Assembly (NCBI GenBank): GCA_946803715.1
Contig: CAMPET010000020.1
Location: 285,246 to 349,245 of the forward strand
From: Beroe ovata
Taxonomy: Eukaryota > Ctenophora > Nuda > Beroida > Beroidae
DNA length: 64,000 nucleotides
Direction of reading: 5' to 3'
In this document: piece by piece, positions 48,131-64,000 of the stretch
Layout: each line of letters starts with the position of its first letter
Numbering within the stretch: the first letter of the stretch is position 1
The notes under the pieces: generated by a model
What the model was told of the DNA's origin: nothing
What the model saw: the letters and a program-made list of their open reading frames with translations, nothing else
Databases searched by the model: none
Made by a program: the position numbers and the translations under genes

Positions 48131-50860
48131 ATGGGGAATGAGAAAAAGAAGAAGGATCGAAAGAAGGAAAAGAAAAAGAAGCATAGGAGTTCTGATGATA
48201 ATGACAGAAGAGAAAGGAAGAAGCATAAGGCTGACCCTCCATCAGATAGTTCTGAAAATGTTGAAAAGAACTCATTGAGTATTAGTGAGACCAACAAGCT
48301 TAGAGAAAAATTAGGGCTGAAGCCCCTTGATGTTGAAGCACCTCCAGCCAATACTGAGAATGAGGAAAATGTGATATCTCTCAGTATTGAGGAGACAAAC
48401 AAGTTAAGGGCAGATTTAGGTTTGCGTCCATTAGATGTTGATAACAAATCATCAGATGTTCATGTTCCTGCAAAGAATATTGGAAAGATCCAACAAACTG
48501 AAAAGTTGGCTGAAAAGATGAAAATGATGCAAGAAAAACGAAGAATTAAGCAACAACTGAATAGTGTCAAGTCTTTGGGAAGTAGTTCCATTGATCTAAC
48601 AGATACTCTGGCATGGGTTCAAAGGAGCAGGGGCATTGAAACAAAGAAAGCTGCTGCAGAAGCTCAAACAAAGCTTCTGGATGCCATGGATGATGAATTT
48701 GGAGTTGGAGAGTTAGTTGATCAAGAGAAATTCCACAAAAGCTATGATTCTAAAGACCTTAAAGATCTGACGGTTCTTCACGATGTTGATTCCTTCAAAG
48801 AAGGCAACATGACCATTCTTACATTACAAGATAAATGCATCTTAGATGAAGAGGATGATAGTGATGTGCTCATGAATGTGAACATGATTGATAATGAGAA
48901 AGCTGAGAAAAATAACGATCTGAAGAAGAAAAGGCCGGATTATAACCCATATGGAGATGATTTTGATGAAAATGGCAATATAAAGCCTCAGAGTATGTTA
49001 TCAAAATATGATGAAGTGATAGAGGGCGAGAAGAAGAAGAGTTTCAAGCTCTCTGAAGCAGAAAACCTGGAAGAAATTCGTCAAAAAATGGCTGTTGGGC
49101 TTAAGAAAAAGCCCGGAAATGTTACCCTTGACACTTCCCACCTCCTAAAAGCAGCCAGTGAATATTACACTGCTGATGAAGTAGCATCCTTCAAGAAGCC
49201 TCGGAAAAAGAAGGTCAGGAAGATCCGAAAAACAAATGTTGAGGAGCTGATTGCATTGCCGAATGAGAATAAGTTGAGTGGATCGAAAGATTATGGTTCT
49301 CGGAAGGGCCTATGGAAGGAGTCCTCGGTAAAGTCAGAGAAAGAAATGAGGAGCAATGATTCAGATAATATGGAAATAGAAATCAGTGAGTGCAATTATA
49401 ATTTAATCCTTGTAAACTTTGATTTAATGATGATGAGATCAAATCCTAATTAAAGCACTATCAATTACTATTTGACACTATAATACTAATGTTTAGAAAC
49501 TGAAGGATCTGATTCGAACAAGAGGAAAGGTGGGAAAATCACTGAACGGGAGCTGTATGAAGTGAAGTTGGAGGACGAAGATAATGAGCTGGAAAATGCT
49601 CTCGCCAGATCACGGAGGTAAGATTGATGAATTGGGATATTTCACATGATACTGATAAATTAGCGTTGGGGAGGGGCAAATTTTCAATAACGATATATCT
49701 CTTAATTTGATGAATGGGAAAATGATTGATGCCGATATGTTTTCTACCCTTAGAACGAAGATCAAGGAGGAGCGGAAGCACATACTCGAGAGTCTGACTC
49801 AACTCAAAGCTAAGGAAGAGGCTATTCCTGGTGTTTCTAAAGCCAGTAAGTTCTTCAATATCTACCTACCTTAACCTATGTCACATTGTCACCTATTTCT
49901 TATCTATCCACTATCCAGTTAGTTGAAACAACGATTAAAGCCGGTCTTCTACCTCCAACTGCCTATAGTTTTGTGTTTCTAACACGCTCTTTTATCCAGG
50001 TCAGATAGTGTTGGATCAAACGGCGGAGTTCGCTAAGAATATCGGCGCCTCTGAGGAAGCGGTAGCAGAAGAGAAAATTGTCCCGAAACCTGAACCTATG
50101 GTGACAGAGGAAGTTGTAGAGAAGATGAGTGATTGGAAGGATGTCGACTTCGTTACAGCTACCTTCGGAGAGGTTTCTGATTTTATTTGTCCGTGGTATT
50201 TTTTTCCTTATCCCGTCTCGTACTGGCCTGTTTATCTCAAACCAATGAATCCCGCGATTTCAGTTCCAAGACTATGATCCATCTCGAGTGGACACCCAAG
50301 AGGTGATCGAAGCAGAGCCCTCGCTTCAACGTGGCCTCTCCGGCGCGCTCCAAGTCGCACAACGCAAGGGTTTCATCGACACGACCAAAAACTCGCTCAA
50401 CGCGAAGGATATCAACGATGCGGTCAAAGCAACAGGCTCACTCAAAGCCCGTATATTTGAAGTTGATCGAGAAACAGGGCAAGATCTCGACTCGCGACGT
50501 CGAGGCGACCGTGACTACGGCTCGGGGCAATTCCCGGAGAAGAAGAACTATGCACCGGACGTGAAGATCGTATACACGGATAACATCGGCCGAGAGCTGG
50601 ATTCCAAGGAAGCGTTCCGGCAGTTATCGCACAAATTCCACGGCAAGGGGTCGGGGAAGATGAAGACGGAGAAGAGGCTGAAGAAGGCGATAGAGCAGAT
50701 GGCACTCAAGAAGATGGAGTCAGATGACACTCCTCTTGGGTCTGCTGCGCTGTTAAGAGAGAAACAGAAGGATGCGAACTCTGCTTATATTGTATTGTCA
50801 GGTGGTAACAGGATACCATCCGATGTAAACACCAGTATATCTAAACTGTCAAAAAGATGA
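48131..50860 (+). CDS. SART1: SART1, U4/U6.U5 tri-snRNP-associated protein 1
   Basis: Five exons, 48131-49385, 49497-49617, 49754-49845, 50000-50172 and 50264-50860, give 745 residues. The human protein is about 800. SART1 (yeast Snu66) is needed for recruitment of the tri-snRNP to the pre-spliceosome in the nucleus. The start is Lys-rich (KKKKDRKKEKKKKHR), in place of the RS/basic region of vertebrates. Two family repeats follow (LSISETNKLREKLGLKPLDV and LSIEETNKLRADLGLRPLDV), of the type that binds Hub1. Then come AWVQRSRGIE, the conserved DLKDLTVLHDVDSF region, YNPYGDDFDENG, KYDEVIEGEKKKSFKL, ALQVAQRKGFIDT and a C-terminal DRETGQDLDSRRRGDRDYG segment ending ISKLSKR. The chosen ATG follows other in-frame codons but is the first with family-like sequence. 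The last exon is higher in GC than the rest. Confidence 0.96.
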
Positions 50861-51150
50861 GTGGTGGTGTTAAAACGTGCTTGGGTGCTTGATCATTTTA
50901 TTACCCTGACTACAGACTTGCCAGTTCTCATATTTGACTGATAATTGTTCCTTTAAGTGCGATTAAGACATCACGTTATATGTTTTATTGTCAAGTTTAT
51001 CGCTGCTTATGCCCTATACGGTTACAAATCATTGCAAACCAATTTATTTTTTGTTCCTTTATGGTTAACTATAACAGGAAACACTTTTGCCAAATTCCTG
51101 ATGAGCTTGATCCAAAATCTGACCCTAATCTCCCAGTACCTCTAGCGTCA

Positions 51151-52842
51151 ATGTGCGATGTGACCACCTCAACCACCACGCCTCCCTCTACAACAACCAC
51201 AGATTCAACAACCACAGATACAACAACCACAGATACAACCACAGATACAACAACCACAGATACAACCCCTGGCATGTCTCTGCTCGTAGTCGGTGCTGGC
51301 TTCACAGGGAGCACTCTTTGCAAGATTCTCCGGTCGACCGCTCCCCAGCTAACTCTCAACGTGTGGGAGAAGTCCCGTGGGATTGGCGGTCGCCAGGCAA
51401 CCAAACGGGACGGGCAAGATATCACGTGTGACATGGGAACACAGTACATCACGTGTTTCAGGGATGATTCACGGTTTCAGGAGTATGTAAAGGAGTTGAG
51501 AGCAACTAATGTCATACAGAAATTCGAGGTGATGCGAGTTCGAGGATGAGATGAATGTTGACGAATTTAACTTGTTTTGAAGTTACTTTGTCATTGATCA
51601 AATTCACTGACTCCAAGTTGCTTATTCAGGGTAAGATCGAAGATGCTCCGGCAAAATTTTCTGGTGACTGTGACCACTACGTGGCCAGGAACGGAATGAA
51701 CTCAACGTCTAAGTTCTTCATGTCAGGAACAACCGTGTTTTTCCAGAACAGAGTTGCATCTTTGAAAGTACACGATGATAAGGTTTTTCATTTGTATTCA
51801 AGGATTTCGTCACAAATCCTATGACATTCCGATCAAAATAAACATGATGATCCACAGTTAAATCGTAGAATCTTGTTTTTTCAGATCGAAGTATGCAACG
51901 AAGAAGGACGTCGTTCCCAGTTTGACTCTGTAATATTCACAATTCCTGCTCCACAACTACTTGATATCGACATGGATGGGAGAATGATGCCAGAGGTGAG
52001 GTATTTGCAGTATTTGCCACTGTCACAACGAGCGCGCGCGAAATCCAATCGACTATCATCAGTAACAAGGACCCTAAATCTCGCGCGCGCAGCACTTCTT
52101 ACGCGCGCGCCTGGAGCCGCGCAGATGTCCATATTTTCCATTTTCACATACACGATCGTATCATGCTTTAACATTCCATCTGGATGACTTCTCTGCTTCG
52201 AACGACGTCAGTTTTGATGTCAAAATGTACAAATTTGTGTGACGAATGGTAATCGCCAGTCAATTAATAATCTGATCGCAGGTACGTGAAAATCTAAGCA
52301 AGGTTGAGTTCACGCCACGCTTTACTGTGATCATGGTATTCGACTTCGTGCCCGAGTTTGATTGGACCATGAAGTACTATCAGAACGATAAAATATCTTT
52401 CACAGCCTGGGACAACATCAAGCGGATGCATGGTTTGTACTTACTGACGAAAGAACCTTTCTAATGTCCATTCATCACACGAAATATGGGGCATTTCAAC
52501 ATTGCAGGAAAGAATCCAGTTCTGCTGGTACATTCCTCTGCACTGTTTGCTGTCAACAACACAGACGTCAAAACAAAGGAAGAGGCGGGAAAGGAGATGG
52601 TTGAGCGAGTACGAGAGCTTTACCCCGAGCTACCCGAGCCTAAGAAAGTCTTGTACCACTTTTGGAGGTACAGTCAAACTTACAAACCTTATGAAGGAAA
52701 ACCAGGATTTGTTACGATTAGCGAGAATCCGTTAATTCTAGCCGGTGGTGATTCGTTCACTTCCACATCGAATATGTCTGCCTGCGTGCACTCGGCAGAG
52801 GGTTTAGCTTCCAAGATCAAGCAATTCTGTGGTATGGAGTAA
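51151..52842 (+). CDS. RNLS: Renalase-like FAD-dependent amine oxidoreductase
   Basis: Five exons, 51151-51528, 51630-51782, 51885-51995, 52282-52432 and 52508-52842, total 375 residues. From the internal ATG at 51274 it would be 334, close to the 342 of human renalase. A Rossmann dinucleotide motif (LLVVGAGFTGSTLCKIL) is followed by EKSRGIGGRQATKR and CDMGTQYIT, as in the renalase/amine-oxidase FAD fold. Later segments fit the same fold: ARNGMNSTSKFFM, VIFTIPAPQLLDID and the C-terminal FAD contact ILAGGDSFTSTSN. Renalase oxidises isomeric forms of NAD(P)H in the known family members, and this use here is inferred. The upstream ATG would add a Thr-rich stretch made of tandem ACAACCACAGAT units, so the internal ATG could be the true start. 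It begins about 290 bases after the SART1 stop on the same strand. Confidence 0.87.
51190..51268 (+). repeat. Minisatellite of 9-12 bp units encoding TTTD repeats
   Basis: ACAACCACAGAT units alternate with shorter ACCACAGATACA forms. They are in frame with the renalase-like ORF and encode a Thr/Asp repeat upstream of the FAD-binding start. Confidence 0.85.
52020..52140. repeat. CGCGCG block inside a renalase intron
   Basis: GAGCGCGCGCGAAA, CTCGCGCGCGCAGC and ACGCGCGCGCCTGG, with a final GCCGCGCAG, lie within 100 bases in the intron between exons 3 and 4. They resemble the blocks found upstream of other genes in this window, although here the site is intragenic. Confidence 0.7.
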
Positions 52843-53263
52843 TCTTAAGTTTTCAGTTGTGTTTGTCAATGTTCAGTAGTGTAATAGAGTATCTTGATAG
52901 TTAAAGTAATGTGAAAGAATTCATATGGCTGTTTCAATTTATGAAACCTAACTTTATACAGAGTTTAAAGTGTCGTGTATGTTTTGTATTTGAAATTTTT
53001 ACGAATTTTTGATCGAAAACGGAGTATTAAACTATTGTGTAATGGGCTGTGGTTAAAAATAAGTAACAATATCATCGATTAACATCACGGATGTCATACC
53101 AACTCTGTTTGAATGAGGATTCCTGATAATTGTATCCCTCTCTTAGGTTATGGCAAGATGAAGGATTAGATTTAGAAGATGATATCAGAATCACTGCTGC
53201 AAAGTCCAGGTAAGATATTCCACATTTGAGGGTCACGGAATGCAGAATTCGATCATCCCATTC
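52843..53263. other. Intergenic DNA between convergent renalase and ABCC genes
   Basis: About 420 bases contain the 3' UTRs of both genes. A short segment at 53147-53212 looks like an exon-type sequence followed by GTAAGATATT on the plus strand, but it has no start or stop context and I do not call it. Confidence 0.4.
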
Positions 53264-60743
<7,480 letters not shown>

Positions 60744-62873
60744 CTCAATGGATCTCCAGAGGGGCAAACAGTGGACAGCTAGGAAAACGAAAACTAAGTT
60801 GGGAAAAGAAAGTTGGAAAATGTGGTTCAGTCGAATACGGCAAATCGAAATGCCAATCCAGAGCCATTATCCGGTTTAAGGGAAGTGTAACCTTGTGTGT
60901 TTGTATATCTGTTGGGAACAAGCCAATACTATATACACACAAGACTTAATCACTATACATTGTAACGTGGTATAGGGGAGGAAGCGTGCATGTTATAATA
61001 GTATTCATCAGCGATGAATTTGTACGGGTTGTATGAACTATGAGTAACTATGTTGTAAAACTGTGAGTAATGTGATGTACAATTCGTCCTTGAAACAGAT
61101 GTACAATTCATCGAAATCTTGAAAAAGCGAAACAAGCGGGACGAATTCAAGAGAAAGCAAACAGTAATATGAATGTCAAGATGATAATCTTGTGTCGACA
61201 ATGAATGGTGTCGACGAGAAAATTCTGTACGTGCCAAAAAAGAGGACAGCAATATTAAATGCGAGGTCATCACACTTTGTACAAAGCATGATATGGGTGA
61301 ACGAAATCGAATTAAAAATCCCTTCCGAAGAACTACTGGACGTTTAGCGAACACGTGTAATATGATAGCATAATTCATCCCCCCTGTAATTTTTACCACA
61401 ATAGAATCATTGTCACAACTGGATCTTTATCAATTACAATTGTGGTGGACGTATCATCAGGTGAAGGCAATGAAGATTGAAAGTACTGGAAGTTGGGATG
61501 AAAAATAATGTGACAATTGGACTAAAAATGGGGCAAAAAATTTCATTGAAAAGGGTCTTCTAACGCGCACAATTTCCACTAATTATTAGAAAGAGAGACG
61601 CGTGCGCGCCTTTTACCACGTTTTCGCGCGGACTCCTTCACAAATTTGTCACGGCGCGTTCCGCGAAGTCCATGATCAATATCATGAGCCATGTGGTCCT
61701 ACTACACGAGCTAGGCAGAAGTCATTTGTCTGCATTGATGCTTCAATCCACTAATGCAACTAGTACATTCTGCGGTGCTCATAGATCACTCGTCTGATTA
61801 TTCGATAGAGCTAGCTCTCATTTGGGAGGGGTAGAGAGTGAGGGTCGTCAAAAATACAATGAACATAGTCCACTATTTCGGTGTGGTCTTAAACTATATT
61901 ATCCCGAATCCTTAATCACTTATTAATTAGTCATTGCTGAGCCACATAATTGGTTATTAACTACAGCTGTGTTCGTTGGACCAATAACAATCATGCATTC
62001 ATCTACCACATGATGAACTGATGTTATCCAGTGTAATGAATTCAGTTCATTATATCCATCCCTTGCTCAAACAAAGAAAACACCATTTAACTGTAAATGA
62101 AAAGAATACTTAACTAAAAACAACGGATACAATCTACACGCTTTCTTCTGCATCAAAGAATTACTGCTATACACTCTATCTGCAATCATGTTCCATTCTA
62201 GGCTGAAAATCAAGACTGATGGTGACACTTGGAAAATTCCAACACTTACTGACACTTATTTCATTCCCATCGATATGACATGATTAAACATTCGTTATGC
62301 TCAACTTAACGCTAATATATGTTGCACGTTTGGTTTAATGAGGTCTTGTTATGCAGTTCTAAGAATTGAGATCATTATAAATGCATCGCGTAAAATCCTC
62401 ACGTCTTAAATGTACTGATCTATGAATCAATCTAAATATGGCAATCTCTAATAGATTATTGTAAGAATTCCCAAAATATATGATTTTCTGATAATGTATA
62501 ACTTAAATTAAAGTAACAAATAGGTATGTACTGAAATATAACATTCAGCCACATGAATTTCTCTAGTATCACAAGATGAGAGATGTTGAGTAAATTGTTT
62601 GCTTCTTATCAATAAATAGCTGGATGCAATGCATTTCGGAATGAAATTTGAAATCATATAAATATTCAAAATCTTGAAATGTTTCAAAGTTCATTTCGTC
62701 TCCAAACAATCAACTTAAAATATCTCAATCTAAAATTTCTCGTCCCAAATACATAACGTAATAAACTTTTAACTTGAACTGAAACGTTTACAAACGATTG
62801 TGAAAAAGAATATCACACTGAATCTATGTTGTTGAAGATTTTGATAGAAATTATTCGAGAAAGAAAGACGATG
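60744..62873. other. Intergenic DNA upstream of the ABCC gene
   Basis: About 2.1 kb with no convincing exon. A CGCG-rich block at 61595-61670 (ACGCGTGCGCGCC, TTTCGCGCGGAC, ACGGCGCGTTCCGCG) lies about 0.9 kb upstream of the ABCC start. The remainder, especially 62200-62800, is AT-rich and featureless. The 3' UTR of the minus-strand gene ending at 62874 should lie at the right end. Confidence 0.5.
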
Positions 62874-63772
62874 TCAAGGGGAACTAAGTGGGTCGGCCTC
62901 AAGGACAGATTGGTCAGCGTTTGCATCTGGAATGTTCTGATCAATCGAATGTCCATCGTCCAATGGATCAATCGAATGACCATCGTCCAATGGATCGATT
63001 TCGCCACCTGATTCAGGCAGTTCTGTTGGAACAACACAATCGCCGCCAGCTTCATCCTCCCTCCCCGAGAGATGGCCATCCAGTAGAGCCTCCTCGACGA
63101 GAAAACCGTCCCCATCCTCCCCCTCCCCACCCTCACACCCCTCGCTCAAATCCACGTGACTGTACGTGTTTGATGGATCATCATTCTCTACACCAGCATC
63201 GTCTGGGTTACATTCTTCCAACTCTTCCTCACCTTTCCTCACCTCTTCCTCACCCCTCTCTTCCTCACCTCCTTGCACCTCTTCTTCACCTCCCTCTCCA
63301 TCCTTGCCAAGATCCAGAGTGTCCTCTACAAGAGAATTATCCTCCTTTCCGTTAGTCGCACCTTCGACCCCCGCTCCTTCACTCTCGATGACCCCATTTT
63401 CACTCCTCTCCTCCTCTCCCCTTTCCTCCTCTCCCACCCTCTCACTCCTCACTTTTCCCGTCGAAGATGTACGCGACGATGACGCGGTAGATGAGAGCTG
63501 ATCCCTCTCCCTCAACACTGTCTCTATAGTAGGATCATTGACCTGGAGAATTGTGACCGGGGTGTCATCAAACTGGTCCAATGACACACCGCCGGTGTCA
63601 TTGCCGGTGTCATCCACCACCACGACAGTCACGTGGTTGGAAGGAGGGGTGTGGTTGAGGGCAGATGCCGGTGTTAGATATTGCGGGTTGTCCTCGCCAG
63701 TTATACCGCCTCGGACGATGCTTTGCTTGCCGCTACCCCGTTTGGATGACCCCCCGCAGTGTTTGATTTTAT
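62874..63772 (-). CDS. Last exon of an acidic protein of unknown function
   Basis: The exon opens at a splice acceptor (CTTCAG) in phase 1 and runs 899 bases to TGA at 62874-62876. Its start is basic/Gly-rich (KIKHCGGSSKRGSGKQSIVR). A short hydrophobic strand (VTVVVVDDTG) and a Val/Asp/Thr stretch follow. The rest is dominated by Glu/Gly (EEERGEEER-type runs from TCCTCCTCC-like DNA) and a perfect doubling of IDPLDDGHS near the C-terminus. The mix of acidic tract and Ser/Thr resembles nuclear or cytoskeletal scaffolds, but no family is recognised. The opposite strand shows long Ser/Pro open frames, which are shadows of the Glu/Gly codons. Upstream exons lie beyond the window edge or in 63773-64000, where none is clear. 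Confidence 0.6.
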
Positions 63773-64000
63773 CTGAAGGGAGAGGTGGGAGTTAGCTGGA
63801 GAGGGAGGTTGAGTAAGACTGTCAGGGGCATCAGGTGAGAGTGGTGAGAGGGAGGTGAGAGTGGATATGGGAGGGGATGTGAGTGGAGGGAGGGGGAGGA
63901 ATGAGCGAGAGGGAGTTTTGAGAGAGGGGGAGGTGTGATTGGAGGGAGGTATAGAGGGGGCTTATTGGGCATTCGGGGATGAGTCAAGTTATTGCTAAGG
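63773..64000. other. Purine-rich intron start at the window edge
   Basis: The plus strand is strongly GGGAGGG-biased, so the complementary strand gives a pyrimidine-rich tract before the acceptor at 63773. No exon is visible. Confidence 0.5.

Noticed and set aside
51069-51452. Minus-strand frame with many Val residues
   Set aside because: It is the complement of the Thr-coding minisatellite and the FAD-binding exon of the renalase gene.
63166-63501. Plus-strand Ser/Pro-rich frame
   Set aside because: It is the complement of the Glu/Gly-rich exon on the minus strand, which has a proper acceptor and stop.

Overview
This is a nuclear genome fragment from an animal. The protein-coding genes are split by short GT-AG introns (mostly 50-400 bp), the background is AT-rich, and the recognisable genes are metazoan: a MEF2 transcription factor, the SUMO-conjugating enzyme UBC9, Gemin3/DDX20, SART1, a renalase-like oxidoreductase, an MRP4-type ABC transporter, two rhodopsin-class GPCRs and a divergent histone H3. 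The compact layout and the divergent GPCRs would suit a non-bilaterian marine invertebrate such as a sponge. That is an inference, and I cannot fix the species from the sequence.

Layout, left to right. 1-12.4 kb: one large minus-strand gene for a disordered, Ser/Pro- and acid-rich protein of unknown function, with several exons present twice. 13.4-15.3 kb: a plus-strand gene of unknown function. 15.4-19.9 kb: a minus-strand gene with two SH3 domains. 20.6-21.4 kb: a minus-strand three-exon histone H3 variant with CENP-A-like features. 22.8-23.9 kb: MEF2 (plus), divergent from the histone. 25.0-26.9 kb: a membrane-anchored armadillo-type protein (plus). 28.2-29.0 kb: UBC9 (plus). 30.1-31.5 kb: an orphan GPCR (minus). 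32.1-34.3 kb: two gene fragments cut by assembly gaps, one a single-pass membrane protein with a PPxY motif. 34.3-44.2 kb: DDX20/Gemin3 (minus) with a long disordered tail. 44.8-46.7 kb: a second GPCR (plus). 48.1-50.9 kb: SART1 (plus). 51.2-52.8 kb: renalase-like (plus). 53.3-60.7 kb: a complete 27-exon ABCC4-like transporter (minus). 62.9-64 kb: the last exon of an acidic unknown protein (minus).

The genes are not an operon or pathway. Several are housekeeping factors (SART1 and DDX20 both act in spliceosomal snRNP function, but in different complexes), and their proximity looks incidental.

Assembly structure matters for anyone using this window. There are eight single-N contig joins (2614, 3595, 7902, 16711, 32461, 34336, 36958, 47632). 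At five of them the sequence after the N repeats sequence from before it, from near-identical (one difference seen over about 1.69 kb) to clearly diverged. These look like unmerged overlaps or haplotypes rather than biological tandem duplications, so exons next to them are counted twice. The other three joins truncate genes.

The main points of biological interest are the H3 variant, which joins a canonical H3 tail start to a core with a lengthened loop 1; recurring short blocks of alternating CGCGCG in an AT-rich genome, often near gene starts; and a recurring X-box-like palindrome.
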